Shown here: in pieces, positions 9,623 through 18,228 of the stretch
How the letters are laid out: every line of letters starts with the position of its first letter
Position numbering within the stretch: the first letter of the stretch is position 1
DNA from: Mycolicibacterium boenickei
GTDB taxonomy: Bacteria > Actinomycetota > Actinomycetes > Mycobacteriales > Mycobacteriaceae
Assembly: GCF_010731295.1 (NCBI RefSeq)
Contig: NZ_AP022579.1
Span: 4,278,001 to 4,342,000, forward strand
DNA: 64,000 nucleotides
Direction of reading: 5' to 3'
Made by a program: the position numbers and the translations under genes
Notes under the pieces: generated by a model
What the model was told of the DNA's origin: nothing
Databases searched by the model: none
What the model saw: only the letters and a program-made list of their open reading frames with translations

Positions 9623-10351
9623 CTACTCGCCCGACACCAACTGCTTCAGTTTTCGGGCGTTGCGTACCGCATGACCACCGAGATCGTTGTTGAAGTAGAC
9701 GACGACGCGGTGGTCGTCGTGGTCCCACTGCCGGATCTGCTGTGCCCACTCGCTCAGCTCGTCATCGGAGTAGCAGCCGGCGTATATGGCGTCCTCGCCG
9801 GGACCGTGCATCCGGAGGTAGACCAGCTCACTGGTGGCCACCGGGCGGCAGGTGAGTCCGGGTCCGCTCATCACGACGTAGGCCGCGCCGTGGTGCCGCA
9901 ACAGTTCGTACACGGCCTCCTCGTGCCAGGACGGATGGCGCAGCTCCATCGCCACCCGGATCCGGCGGGGGAGTTGCGACAGGAAAGCGCCGAGGAGTTC
10001 GTCGTCGCGTTCCAGGTCGGGGTGCAGCTGGACCAACAGTGCCTCGTTGTGGCTGCCGAGCAGTTTCCAGTACTCGTCGAACCGCGGTGTCCAGCTCTCC
10101 GGTGACCGCAGCCGCCGGTAGTGGGTCAGACCGCGGTGCGCCTTGACCGACATGGTGAATCCGTCGGGCATCTGGTCGCGCCAGCCGGTGAAGGTGGTGT
10201 CAGCGGGCCAGCGGTAGAAACTGCCGTTGAGTTCGACGGTGTCGAACTCTCCGACGTAGCGGGCCAGCCGGGACTTCGCCGGTGTGCCGCGGGGATAGAG
10301 CACATCGGTCCAGTGGTCGTACGACCAACCCGAGGTGCCGATCCTGATCAT
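9623..10351 (-). CDS. DUF72 family protein
   Basis: A 242-residue protein opening with MIRIGTSGWSYDHW and containing the family's E-N-S/ELNGSFYRW, KAHRGLTHYRRL and YVYFNND-type segments (VVVYFNNDLGGHAVRNA near the C-terminus). DUF72 proteins have a TIM-barrel fold; their biochemical role is not settled. The gene follows the FAD reductase gene by 11 bp in the transcribed order and is preceded by a lipoprotein gene 9 bp upstream, suggesting co-transcription. The position matches Rv1870c of M. tuberculosis from memory. The start is the first ATG and agrees with the family's conserved N-terminus. Confidence 0.9.
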   Translation of the reverse strand: MIRIGTSGWSYDHWTDVLYPRGTPAKSRLARYVGEFDTVELNGSFYRWPADTTFTGWRDQMPDGFTMSVKAHRGLTHYRRLRSPESWTPRFDEYWKLLGSHNEALLVQLHPDLERDDELLGAFLSQLPRRIRVAMELRHPSWHEEAVYELLRHHGAAYVVMSGPGLTCRPVATSELVYLRMHGPGEDAIYAGCYSDDELSEWAQQIRQWDHDDHRVVVYFNNDLGGHAVRNARKLKQLVSGE

Positions 10352-10360
10352 GTGCCATCG

Positions 10361-10942
10361 CTAGGGGACGTCTGTGTAGTGCGGGGAGTAGCCCTCGGCG
10401 GAGAAGGTGAAACCTCGGCCCGTCAGCTCCCGGACACAGGACACCCCGGACTGCTCCTGGACGTTGCAGCGGAATCCGGCCACTGCCAGCACATTGCCGA
10501 ACGGCAGCACGACAGCGGTGGGCTGCGCGAACTCGGGCTGGGCCAGGTTGACGAACTGGGCGTCGTTGTCCCGGTCGAGGACAAGGGAATTCGGTGTCGC
10601 TGTCCCGCCGGTCGGGTCGGGCACCTCGGTCGGGGCCCCGGTGACCGCCATCGCCGATACGCCGCCTGCGGCCTGGCAGCCCGCGCGATCCCTGGGCAGT
10701 ATCGCGCACTGCCACCGGCCGCTCGGCGTGCTGAAGTAGTAGCCCTTGTGCCCGTTGACGTCCAGCATGTAGTCGGCCGCGTTGACCAGGTGGGCGGTGC
10801 CGAATGTCGGAGGTGTCGGGGTGGTGCTCGCGGGCGGCGGTGAGGCGGCATCGTCGGTGTTGACGACGGTTCCGGACGCACATCCGGTCAATGCCGCAGC
10901 GGCGGCTCCAAAGATCGCACAGCGGACGAGGCAAGCCTTCAC
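10361..10942 (-). CDS. Probable exported lipoprotein of unknown function
   Basis: A 193-residue product beginning at GTG 10942 with a classical lipoprotein signal: MKACLVRCAIFGAAAAALTG followed by Cys21, lipobox LTGC. The mature part starts with a Ser/Pro/Thr-rich linker (residues 25-45) and then a compact domain with several cysteines (near CAILPRDRAGC and FRCNVQEQSGVSCVRE) that probably form disulfides outside the membrane. No enzyme motif is seen. It lies 9 bp upstream of the DUF72 gene on the same strand and is divergent from the DUF998 gene, 54 bp away. Resembles small mycobacterial secreted proteins of unknown role. Confidence 0.78.
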   Translation of the reverse strand: MKACLVRCAIFGAAAAALTGCASGTVVNTDDAASPPPASTTPTPPTFGTAHLVNAADYMLDVNGHKGYYFSTPSGRWQCAILPRDRAGCQAAGGVSAMAVTGAPTEVPDPTGGTATPNSLVLDRDNDAQFVNLAQPEFAQPTAVVLPFGNVLAVAGFRCNVQEQSGVSCVRELTGRGFTFSAEGYSPHYTDVP

Positions 10943-10996
10943 GACGCAAGACCCTAGTCAATCGACGTGCCGCCCGGACGGTAGCGTCGAGTTTCC

Positions 10997-11695
10997 GTGA
11001 CACCTGAAGCGCGTCCCGCAGCGGCCCGGCTCACCACCGCGTTGCTCACCGCGGGTGTGGTGGGCGGATCGTTGATCACGGCGGTGTCGCTCACCCTGGC
11101 GTTGGTCCGTCCCGGTTTCGATCTGACCCGGCATGCCAATTCGATGCTGGTCCTTGGTGATTGGGGCTGGATCCAGACGGTGAACTTCGTGGTCTGCGGG
11201 CTGCTGTTGACCGCCTTCGGGGCGGGGATCTGGCGTGTGGCCCCGGACGTGTGGTCCGGGCGGGTCGCGGCGATCTGTGTCGCGCTGTACGGGCTGCTGG
11301 CCGGTGTGGTGGTGGGGCTCAACCCGACCGACCCCGGGTTCGGGTTCCCGCCGGGTGCACCGCAGGGCTATCCCGGGGTCGACGGATTGAGCGCCTCGGC
11401 CAAGGTCCACGGTGCGGCCGGCGGCCTCGGGTTCCTGGCCGCAACTATCGGATGTTTCGCGCTGACAAGGTTTTTCGCTCGCATGGGGGATCGGGTCTGG
11501 GCGGCGGTGTCGGCCGTGACCGGGGTCGCGGTGGTGTCGGTGGGTGCGTATATGGGTCTCAACGCGGGTGCACAGAGCGAGACGTTCAACTATGTGCCGA
11601 CGTGGATCAGCGGGGCGGCGCTGTGGCTGTTCATCGTTGCCGTGGCCGCGCGGTTGCTGCGCTCACATCGCGACGCACACGTCGGCACCCAGTAG
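10997..11695 (+). CDS. DUF998-type integral membrane protein
   Basis: A 232-residue hydrophobic protein starting at GTG 10997. Six predicted membrane segments can be read, near residues 12-35, 52-75, 82-105, 130-152, 165-185 and 200-222. The N-terminal loop carries RHANSMLVLGDWGWIQTVNF and a later loop has NPTDPGFGFPPGAPQGYPG, both typical of DUF998 proteins. Function of the family is not established. The gene is convergent with a small membrane protein gene and their 3' ends overlap by 33 bp. Confidence 0.82.
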   Translation: MTPEARPAAARLTTALLTAGVVGGSLITAVSLTLALVRPGFDLTRHANSMLVLGDWGWIQTVNFVVCGLLLTAFGAGIWRVAPDVWSGRVAAICVALYGLLAGVVVGLNPTDPGFGFPPGAPQGYPGVDGLSASAKVHGAAGGLGFLAATIGCFALTRFFARMGDRVWAAVSAVTGVAVVSVGAYMGLNAGAQSETFNYVPTWISGAALWLFIVAVAARLLRSHRDAHVGTQ

Positions 11696-11914
11696 CAGCA
11701 CCGGCCACAGCAGTGTCACCTGCCCGAAGGCCACCAGATCGGCACCGGCCGGGAATTTGGTCAGCAGGCCCGACTCGATGAGCTGCACCTGCTCGGGGTG
11801 GAAGAACGTCCACACCAGGCCGATCACGAGGTAGGGCAAGGACAACCACATGAGTGTCTCGAGCAGCTGCTCGACGCTGAGCTTGTAACTCAAGGTACGG
11901 CGGATCCGGTCCAT
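11663..11914 (-). CDS. Small two-helix membrane protein, paralogue of the 12804-13028 product
   Basis: An 83-residue protein with two predicted membrane helices around LMWLSLPYLVIGLVW (residues 21-35) and FGQVTLLWPVLLLGADVC (63-80). Its pattern PYL-x-IGL-x-W ... WPVLL-x(4)-C recurs in the 74-residue protein on the other side of the oxygenase gene, so the two look like paralogues. The ATG shares one base with the TGA of the upstream MpaB-type oxygenase gene, showing tight coupling. Function unknown; a membrane anchor or partner for the oxygenase is an inference from the layout. Confidence 0.75.
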   Translation of the reverse strand: MDRIRRTLSYKLSVEQLLETLMWLSLPYLVIGLVWTFFHPEQVQLIESGLLTKFPAGADLVAFGQVTLLWPVLLLGADVCVAM

Positions 11915-12789
11915 CAGATCAGCGCCTTGTCGGCAGCCACCCGCCGGCGGACGTCGGCCAGCAGCAGGTAACTGCCACCCTGACGGATGAACACCGGCAG
12001 GAAGCGGTTGCCGAATGCCACCGCCAGGAACAGCCATTCGAACAGCCGCTGCCGGCCGCGGCCCCAGCCGAAGCCGACGGCATCGCGGAACACCGGTGCC
12101 AGGAAACCTGCCGTGAGGAACTTCAACAGCGGCCGGAACGGGATACGGAGCAGCGGGTTGATCATCCGCAGGTCCACCAGATCGTGCAGATACTTCCTGA
12201 CGACGTCGTCCATCTGAACCCGTCCGCACGCGGTGTCCCAGTACGTGTCGAAATCGGCCCGCGTCGCGGGCCACTGTTCCTGGCTGACCTGCAGGGTGGT
12301 GCCGAGCGTGGCGGCGGATTGATAGAACTGCTCGGCCTGGGCGTCGGTCATCTCACCCCGCAACAGCTGGTAGACATCCTCCAGCCCGACGAACAGACAG
12401 GCCGCCACCCACAGCTGCAGGTCGCGGTCGAAGGCGTTGTACTGCACGGGACTTGCCGGACCGGACCGGACCTGCCGGTGGGCGGTGTCGACGGCGTCGC
12501 GGAACGCCGCGCGGTCCTCGGGCTTTCCGAGGACGGCCACCGCCAGGTAGCTCAGGGTGGTGCGGGCCCGCTTCCACGGGTGTTTGAGCAGGTTGCCGGA
12601 GTCCACGGTGCTCTCGACGACTCCGTAGCCGACGCCCGGTGAGGACAGCTGCATGATCACGTTGGCCGCGCCGGCGGCGAAGCCCCACAGATCCATCGCA
12701 TCGGCGATGGTCACGTCGTCGTCGGACCAGCGTGCGGTGCGGTGGGAGATCTCGATGCGGTTGGCCGCGGCGGTGTTGCCGGAAGGCAT
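11914..12789 (-). CDS. Oxygenase MpaB family (DUF2236) protein
   Basis: A 291-residue protein starting at ATG 12789 behind GAGGAG; a longer open frame reaches 12978 but lacks support. It contains WGFAAGAANVIMQLSSPGVGYGVVES, the R..T hinge in WKRARTTLSYLAVAVLG, VDTAHRQVR and AFDRDLQLWVAACLFVGLEDVY, which match the mycotoxin/rubber oxygenase (Lcp/MpaB) domain that binds a b-type heme in characterised members. Actinobacterial members are mostly uncharacterised and may oxidise isoprenoid or polyketide lipids. It is sandwiched between two paralogous two-helix membrane proteins on the same strand, spaced by 14 bp upstream and overlapping downstream. Confidence 0.85.
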   Translation of the reverse strand: MPSGNTAAANRIEISHRTARWSDDDVTIADAMDLWGFAAGAANVIMQLSSPGVGYGVVESTVDSGNLLKHPWKRARTTLSYLAVAVLGKPEDRAAFRDAVDTAHRQVRSGPASPVQYNAFDRDLQLWVAACLFVGLEDVYQLLRGEMTDAQAEQFYQSAATLGTTLQVSQEQWPATRADFDTYWDTACGRVQMDDVVRKYLHDLVDLRMINPLLRIPFRPLLKFLTAGFLAPVFRDAVGFGWGRGRQRLFEWLFLAVAFGNRFLPVFIRQGGSYLLLADVRRRVAADKALI

Positions 12790-12803
12790 TCGTCGGCTCC
12801 TCG

Positions 12804-13028
12804 TCAGCTCATGCACACGTTGGTGAAAAGCAGGACCGGCCAGGAGACGATCGAGCCGAGGAAGGACACGGTGGCATCGGCGCCGTGCATGCCGGCCAGG
12901 TGGCCGGTGTGGGTGAGCGACCAGATCAGGCCGATGAGCAGATAGGGAACCGCGAGGATGATGGCGGTGCCGATCCACTCGGCGATGGTCATCTGGAAGC
13001 CGAGAATCTTGCGTACTGCGGTCAACAT
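12804..13028 (-). CDS. Small two-helix membrane protein, paralogue of the 11663-11914 product
   Basis: A 74-residue protein with an N-terminal amphipathic stretch (MLTAVRKILGFQMTIAEW), a membrane helix around IILAVPYLLIGLIWSL and a second around LGSIVSWPVLLFTNVC. It shares PYL-x-IGL-x-W and WPVLL-x(3)-VC with the 83-residue product at the other end of this three-gene group. It is the first gene of the set, 14 bp upstream of the MpaB-type oxygenase. No known function. Confidence 0.72.
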   Translation of the reverse strand: MLTAVRKILGFQMTIAEWIGTAIILAVPYLLIGLIWSLTHTGHLAGMHGADATVSFLGSIVSWPVLLFTNVCMS

Positions 13029-13098
13029 GTGAAGTGCGCCCCCGTCGTTGTCAGGCGCGCTCTATGTTAATGGCGATTCTGGTTGGCCGCCCCGGAAA

Positions 13099-13431
13099 TC
13101 ACTTGGGCGGAAGCCCCTTGGCGTAAGCGATGCCGCGCTCGACCCAGGACTGGAGCTGGTGCTTGGTCTTGATGCCGGGGCCGGTGATCCGCAGCCAGCC
13201 CCGCATCTCGCGGCCGCCCATCACCATCGGCTCGACGTGGTCGCGCTGCACCAGCTTCTCGCCGTCGTCACGCGAGACCCGGACCATCAGGCCGCCCTCG
13301 CGAGTCGCTGCCACGGCCATGTTGCCGTTGATCAGGAACGCCAGCCCGCCGAACATGCGCTTCTCGTCGAGGCCCCTTTCGGAGGCCGTCAGCTCGCGGA
13401 TGCGGTTGGCCAGGTCGGGATCGAAGGCCAT
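13099..13431 (-). CDS. TfoX N-terminal domain protein
   Basis: A 110-residue protein: MAFDPDLANRIRELTASERGLDEKRMFGGLAFLINGNMAV and later GREMRGWLRI match the TfoX/Sxy N-terminal domain, which in proteobacteria belongs to a competence regulator but in actinobacteria occurs as a stand-alone domain of unknown role. The start at 13431 is preferred over an upstream in-frame ATG at 13467 because it fits the domain boundary; it lies one base after the TGA of the Ddn-like gene, so the two are coupled. Confidence 0.87.
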   Translation of the reverse strand: MAFDPDLANRIRELTASERGLDEKRMFGGLAFLINGNMAVAATREGGLMVRVSRDDGEKLVQRDHVEPMVMGGREMRGWLRITGPGIKTKHQLQSWVERGIAYAKGLPPK

Positions 13432-13432
13432 G

Positions 13433-13822
13433 TCAGTCGAGGTCGATGCGGAGGGTGAGCAGGTCACTGCCTACGGCCCGGACCACCGCGCTGTTGAGCG
13501 CAGGCAGTTCTTTGAGCCGCGCGACCGGGTCGTCGTCGGGCAGCAGGTGCGCCGTACCGGTCCGCCACTGCCCGTTGATACGCAGCCGCACAGCGGGATT
13601 GGACTTGATGTTGAGCACGTAGTGGGATCGGTCGCCGTGCTCGGAGACCATCCAGAACTGGTTGCCGACCACCCGGCCGCCGACGGCGGTATGCCGTGGC
13701 TCACCGGATTTGCGGCCGACGGTCTCCAGCATGGTGACGGGCAGTTGGCGCCCGACCGGGTTGACGATGCGGCGTTGGGCGCCATGGACGATGCGTCGCT
13801 TCAGATCGCGAAGATCCACCAT
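13433..13822 (-). CDS. Ddn-type deazaflavin (F420)-dependent nitroreductase family protein
   Basis: A 129-residue protein with the split-barrel FDOR-B/DUF385 pattern: VTMLETVGRKSGEPRHTAVGGRVVGNQFWMVSEHGD and YVLNIKSNPAVRLRINGQWRTGTAHLLPDDDP. Family members bind cofactor F420 and reduce quinones, fatty acids or nitro-compounds; the best known is Ddn, which activates pretomanid. No signal peptide is present. It is followed one base later by the TfoX-N gene and preceded by the CycA-type permease gene end 19 bp away on the same strand. Confidence 0.88.
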   Translation of the reverse strand: MVDLRDLKRRIVHGAQRRIVNPVGRQLPVTMLETVGRKSGEPRHTAVGGRVVGNQFWMVSEHGDRSHYVLNIKSNPAVRLRINGQWRTGTAHLLPDDDPVARLKELPALNSAVVRAVGSDLLTLRIDLD

Positions 13823-13841
13823 GGCGCCACCCTACCGAGCG

Positions 13842-15308
13842 TCAGTCGGAATCAGTGGACTCGAGTTCGGCGCGGAAGGCGGCTTCCCGGTCGAGGTGCC
13901 GCGGCCGACGTCGCAGCACCAGCCAGGCGATGCCGAGCACCAGGAACCACACCGGCGTCACCAGTTCGGCCTGCAGGGTGTCTTCCTTCTGGGTGAACGC
14001 CCACAGCAGGAAGGCGAAGAAGGCCAGCACGATGTAGCACATCACGACACCGCCGGGCATCTTGAACTTCGATGCCTCGTGCAGTTCCGGCCTGCGCTTC
14101 CGGTACACCAGGTAGCTGATCAGGATGATGGTCCAGACGAAGATGAAGCACAGCGACGAGATCGTGGTGACCAGGGTGAAGGCCGCGACGATCGAGTCGC
14201 CTGCGGCGACCATGACCACACCCGACAGCAGGAACACCCCGGACAGGAACAATGCGTTGGCGGGCACCCGCCGTGAGGTGAGCTTGCCGAACAGGCTCGG
14301 CGCGTCGCCTTCGGTGGCCAGGCCGTAGACCATCCGGGAGGTCGAATAGATTCCGGAGTTGGCCGACGACGTCGCCGAGGTCAGCACCACGAAGTTGACC
14401 ACCGATGCGGCGATTCCCAGGCCCGCGAGGCTGAACATGGCCACGAACGGGCTGAGGTTCGGGTCGATCTCGCGCCACGGCGTGACCGCGATGATCACTG
14501 TCAGTGCTGCAACATAGAAGAGCATGACGCGCACGGGGATCGAGTTGATGGCCCTGGGCAGGTTGCGCTCGGGGTCCTTGGCCTCGGCCGCGGTGGTGCC
14601 CACCAGTTCGATGCCGACGAACGCGAAGGTGGCGATCTGGAAGCCGGCCACGAATCCCATTGGGCCGGTGGGGAAGAAGCCGCCGTCGTTCCACAGGTTC
14701 GCGAAGGCGGCCTCGGCGCCGGTCGGTGCCTTGAAACTGGTGAAGATCATCACGAGGCCGACGACGATCAGCGTCACGATGGCGATGATCTTGATCAGGG
14801 CGAACCAGAACTCGGTTTCACCGAAGGCCCGCACGGTCGGCAGGTTCAGTCCGATCAGTACCACGACCGTGGCCAGGGCCGGGATCCACAGCGGCAGGTC
14901 GGGCCACCAGAAGGCCACATACCCGGCGATCACCACGACGTCGGCGACGCCCGTGACGATCCAGCAGAACCAGTACGTCCAGCCGGTGAAGAACCCCGCC
15001 CACGGGCCGAGCAGGTCGGCCGCGAAATCGGCGAAGGACTTGTAATGCAGGTTGGACAGGAGCAATTCGCCCATCGCCCGCATCACGAAGAACAGCATGA
15101 AGCCGATGATCATGTAGACGAACAGCACCGACGGGCCGGCCAGCGAGATCGTCTTGCCGGACCCCATGAACAGGCCGGTTCCGATCGCGCCGCCGATCGC
15201 GATCAGCTGGATGTGCCGGTTGGACAGCTGGCGGGAGAGGTGCTGTGGCTGCCCGGACGATGCGGGCGATTCCGCTGAATCAGCGGACAGATCACTGGAT
15301 CGGGTCAT
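13842..15308 (-). CDS. cycA: D-serine/D-alanine/glycine transporter-type amino acid permease
   Basis: A 488-residue APC permease with about 12 membrane helices. LSRQLSNRHIQLIAIGGAIGTGLFMGSGKTISLAGPS and the following ADLLGPWAGFFTGWTYWFCWIVTGVADVV are close to the CycA (D-Ser/D-Ala/Gly:H+ symporter) signature. The open frame continues upstream, but through the riboswitch; ATGACCCGATCC at 15308, preceded by TTGAGGTTGTT, is the real start. A tandem glycine riboswitch in the 5' leader independently supports glycine as a substrate or signal. In mycobacteria CycA activity influences D-cycloserine uptake. Standard length, no truncation. Confidence 0.93.
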   Translation of the reverse strand: MTRSSDLSADSAESPASSGQPQHLSRQLSNRHIQLIAIGGAIGTGLFMGSGKTISLAGPSVLFVYMIIGFMLFFVMRAMGELLLSNLHYKSFADFAADLLGPWAGFFTGWTYWFCWIVTGVADVVVIAGYVAFWWPDLPLWIPALATVVVLIGLNLPTVRAFGETEFWFALIKIIAIVTLIVVGLVMIFTSFKAPTGAEAAFANLWNDGGFFPTGPMGFVAGFQIATFAFVGIELVGTTAAEAKDPERNLPRAINSIPVRVMLFYVAALTVIIAVTPWREIDPNLSPFVAMFSLAGLGIAASVVNFVVLTSATSSANSGIYSTSRMVYGLATEGDAPSLFGKLTSRRVPANALFLSGVFLLSGVVMVAAGDSIVAAFTLVTTISSLCFIFVWTIILISYLVYRKRRPELHEASKFKMPGGVVMCYIVLAFFAFLLWAFTQKEDTLQAELVTPVWFLVLGIAWLVLRRRPRHLDREAAFRAELESTDSD

Positions 15309-15357
15309 AACAACCTCAAGGATCTCAGGCCCCATGGGGAGCGCGGAATGCGGGCGC

Positions 15358-15558
15358 CTCCCCGCTCTGTCGCTTTGAACCTGAGAGTTTTCACGAACCG
15401 CCTGTCGGCGCTTCACCTGCCCCTTCGGTGAGCCGGTCCTGGCCGACTGCTTTCCAGAGGTGCCTAGTCGCGGCGATACCGGGGCCTGAGAGATTCCTGG
15501 GGAGGATTTGCTCCTGCGGCGCCCGCCGGCTGGATGGGGCGGGACTCTCCCGCCGCGA
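15358..15558 (-). promoter_or_regulatory. Tandem glycine riboswitch in cycA leader
   Basis: Read on the minus strand, the leader holds two aptamer-like units in series. The first opens with GGGAGAGTCCCGCC, passes a CAGGAGCAAATCCTCCCC core and closes with AATCTCTCAGG. The second opens with CCTCTGGAAAGC, has CACCGAAGGGGCAGG and ends with AAACTCTCAGG...GACAGAG. These are the conserved blocks of the glycine riboswitch class (gcvT element), which binds glycine cooperatively. It lies about 50 bp upstream of the permease start. Whether binding raises or lowers expression cannot be read directly; a CCCCATGGGG self-complementary stretch between aptamer 2 and the start may belong to the expression platform. 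About 177 bp remain between its 5' end and the lon stop for the promoter. Confidence 0.93.
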
Positions 15559-15735
15559 CTCAACGGCGTCTTAAGTTGTGAGCCACCCCGAACCCGGAGT
15601 GTGCCGCGCGTCACGTTAGCAGCCGAGTGCGGATTGCGCACCCCCATGGTCGGCGCCACACGCCGAGCGACCGTGTCTGTCCGGTGACCCGCCGTCACCT
15701 GCATACATTCACGGTCGCTCGCGCGGTGGACCTCC

Positions 15736-18060
15736 TTACGCGGCGGCGGTCGCCAACTCCTCCGCCGGCTCCAGAGCCTGGGCGATGATGTCGGCAACGT
15801 CGGTCATCGGCCGAACGTCGAGCACCGCCAGCACCTCAGCGGGCACCTCGTCCAGATCGGGCTCGTTGCGCTGTGGGATGAAGACCGTCTTCAGCCCGGC
15901 CCGCTGCGCCGCGAGCAGCTTCTGCTTGACACCGCCGATCGGCAGCACCCGGCCGTTCAGCGTGACCTCACCGGTCATGCCGACATCGCCGCGCACCTGC
16001 CGCCCGGTTGCCATCGATACCAGTGCCGTCACCATCGTGACGCCGGCCGACGGACCGTCCTTGGGCACCGCGCCCGCGGGCACGTGCACGTGGATCTGGC
16101 GGTCCAGTGCCTTGGCATCCACACCCAATTCCGACGCGTGGGCCCGCACGTAGGACAGCGCGATCTGTGCCGACTCCTTCATGACGTCGCCCAGCTGACC
16201 GGTCAGCTTCAACCCCGGCTCGCCCTCGTTCGAGTTGGCCTCGATGTAGAGCACGTCGCCGCCCAGGCCGGTCACGGCCAGGCCGGTCGCCACACCCGGC
16301 ACCGCGGTCCGTTCGTCGGATTCCGGCGTGAACCGCGGACGGCCCAGGTACTCAACGAGATCCGGCTCGTCGATCATGATCGGGGCGTCGGTGGAGTCCA
16401 GTTTCGTGGTCACCTTGCGCAGCGCCTTGGCCAGCAACCGCTCGAACTGCCGGACGCCCGGCTCGCGCGTGTAGTCCGCGGCGATCTTGCGCAGCGCCGC
16501 ATCGGTCACGCTCACCTCGGCATCGGTCAGGGCCGCGCGTTCGGTCTGCCTCGGCAGCAGGTAGTCCCGCGCGATCGCGACCTTGTCGTCCTCGGTGTAG
16601 CCGTCGATCTGCACCAGCTCCATCCGGTCCAGCAGGGCGGACGGGATGTTCTCGATGACGTTGGCCGTCGCCAGGAACACCACATCGGACAGGTCCAGAT
16701 CCAGGTCCAGGTAGTGGTCGCGGAACGTGTGGTTCTGCGCCGGGTCCAGCACCTCCAGCAGCGCCGCCGACGGGTCGCCCCGGTAGTCCGAGCCCACCTT
16801 GTCGATCTCGTCCAGCAGCACAACGGGATTCATCGAACCCGCCTCGCCGATGGCCCGCACGATGCGGCCCGGCAGCGCGCCGACGTAGGTGCGCCGGTGG
16901 CCACGGATCTCGGCCTCGTCCCGCACGCCGCCCAGGGCGACGCGCACGAACTTGCGGCCCAGAGCGCGGGCGACGGACTCGCCGAGCGAGGTCTTGCCGA
17001 CCCCGGGCGGACCGGCCAGCACCATCACCGCACCCGAACCGCGGCCGCCGACGACGGCCATCCCGCGCTGGGCCCGACGGGCCCGAACGGCCAGGTATTC
17101 GACGATGCGGTCCTTGACGTCGTCCAGACCGTGGTGGTCGGCGTCCAGAATCTCGCGGGCCCCCTTGAGATCGGTCGAGTCCTCGGTGCGCTCGTTCCAC
17201 GGCAGGTCGAGCACGGTGTCCAGCCAGGTGCGGATCCAGCCGCCCTCGGGGCTCTGCTCGCTGGAGCGTTCCAGCTTGCCGACCTCACGCAACGCGGCCT
17301 CGCGGACCTTGTCCGGAAGATCGGCGGCCTCGACCCGGGCCCGGTAATCCTCAGACCCCTCAGGCTCGCCTTCGCCCAGTTCCTTGCGGATGGCGGCCAG
17401 CTGCTGGCGCAGCAGGAATTCCTTCTGCTGCTTGTCCATGCCGGACCGGACGTCCTCGGCGATCTTGTCGTTCACCTCGACCTCGGCCAGGTGCTCGCCG
17501 GTCCAGTCGATCAGCAGCCGGAGACGGCGATCCACGTCCGCGGTCTCCAGCAGTTCGCGCCGTTGCACATCGGTCAGGTACGACGCGTACCCGGCAGTGT
17601 CGGTGAGCGCGGACGGGTCGTTGATCTTGTTGATCACGTCCACGATCTGCCAGGCTTCACGCCGCTGCAGGATGGCCAGCAGCAGCTTCTTGTATTCGGC
17701 AGCCAGTGCCTTGGTCTCGTCGGTCGGGGTTTCAGCCTCGGCGGCTTCTTCCACCTCGACCCACAGCGCGGTGCCGGGTCCGGTGGTGCCGGAGCCGATG
17801 TGGGCGCGGCGTTCGCCGCGGACGACGGCGGCTTCCGCGCCACCGGGCATGCGGCCGACCTGCACGATCGACGCGATCACGCCATGGGTGGGGTAGCGGT
17901 CGTCCAGGCGCGGAGCGATCAGGAGTTTTCCGGATTCGCTGGCCTGGGCGGCGTCGACCGCTGCGCGGGCGGCGTCGTCGAGTTCGATCGGCAGCACCAT
18001 TCCGGGCAGGACGATCGGTTCGCTCAAGAACAGAATGGGCACTGCGATTTGTTCAGGCAT
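15736..18060 (-). CDS. lon: ATP-dependent protease Lon
   Basis: A 774-residue serine protease of the AAA+ superfamily that degrades misfolded and regulatory proteins in the cytosol. Domains in order: substrate-binding LON domain (1-200), AAA+ module with Walker A GPPGVGKT near residue 355 and Walker [10 protein letters not shown], and the C-terminal protease domain with catalytic Ser671 in DGPSAGVT and Lys714 in GGVKQKLL, 43 residues apart as in E. coli. Start: ATG 18060 behind TTTGGAGGTTTG; the longer open frame to 18234 is not supported. From memory Lon occurs in M. smegmatis but not in M. tuberculosis. An HspR-type operator lies directly upstream. Confidence 0.97.
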   Translation of the reverse strand: MPEQIAVPILFLSEPIVLPGMVLPIELDDAARAAVDAAQASESGKLLIAPRLDDRYPTHGVIASIVQVGRMPGGAEAAVVRGERRAHIGSGTTGPGTALWVEVEEAAEAETPTDETKALAAEYKKLLLAILQRREAWQIVDVINKINDPSALTDTAGYASYLTDVQRRELLETADVDRRLRLLIDWTGEHLAEVEVNDKIAEDVRSGMDKQQKEFLLRQQLAAIRKELGEGEPEGSEDYRARVEAADLPDKVREAALREVGKLERSSEQSPEGGWIRTWLDTVLDLPWNERTEDSTDLKGAREILDADHHGLDDVKDRIVEYLAVRARRAQRGMAVVGGRGSGAVMVLAGPPGVGKTSLGESVARALGRKFVRVALGGVRDEAEIRGHRRTYVGALPGRIVRAIGEAGSMNPVVLLDEIDKVGSDYRGDPSAALLEVLDPAQNHTFRDHYLDLDLDLSDVVFLATANVIENIPSALLDRMELVQIDGYTEDDKVAIARDYLLPRQTERAALTDAEVSVTDAALRKIAADYTREPGVRQFERLLAKALRKVTTKLDSTDAPIMIDEPDLVEYLGRPRFTPESDERTAVPGVATGLAVTGLGGDVLYIEANSNEGEPGLKLTGQLGDVMKESAQIALSYVRAHASELGVDAKALDRQIHVHVPAGAVPKDGPSAGVTMVTALVSMATGRQVRGDVGMTGEVTLNGRVLPIGGVKQKLLAAQRAGLKTVFIPQRNEPDLDEVPAEVLAVLDVRPMTDVADIIAQALEPAEELATAAA

Positions 18061-18072
18061 CAAACCTCCAAA

Positions 18073-18093
18073 GTTCAGTCTGATGCGCTCAAC
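18073..18093 (-). promoter_or_regulatory. HAIR-like (HspR-type) operator in lon leader
   Basis: On the plus strand GTTCAGT and GCTCAAC are separated by exactly 7 bases. The arms form an imperfect inverted repeat matching 5 of 7 positions per arm of the HspR HAIR consensus (CTTGAGT-N7-ACTCAAG). It ends 12 bp before the lon ATG, next to the Shine-Dalgarno. In Streptomyces lon is a known HspR target, so heat-shock repression is a reasonable reading, but the mismatches keep confidence moderate. Confidence 0.5.
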
Positions 18094-18179
18094 CTTGGCG
18101 GCGTCGGGTTTGTTCCCCGGCATTGCCGCGCCCGGGTTCGCCGTGAGTGAACGGACGCTGAGGAACGCCTCCGTCGAGC

Positions 18180-18228
18180 ACTGAACCGAGGATTTCAGCC
18201 ACATATTGACCGGAATCCTCGGTTTAGT
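18180..18228. repeat. Long inverted repeat upstream of lon
   Basis: ACTGAACCGAGGATT (18180-18194) and AATCCTCGGTTTAGT (18214-18228) are inverted copies matching at 14 of 15 positions, separated by 19 bp. It sits in the 322-bp region between divergent lon (18060) and the quinone reductase (18383). It is not followed by a T-run on either strand, so it is more likely an operator pair or a structured leader than a terminator. Apart from this and the HAIR-like site I see nothing else in the region. Confidence 0.6.

Noticed and set aside
15309..15797. N-terminal extension of the permease open frame to 15797
   Set aside because: It would translate the glycine riboswitch; ATG 15308 with a ribosome site and the family N-terminus is correct.
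16084..18150. 688-codon plus-strand open frame opposite lon
   Set aside because: Antisense shadow; Lon is unambiguous with all catalytic residues on the other strand.
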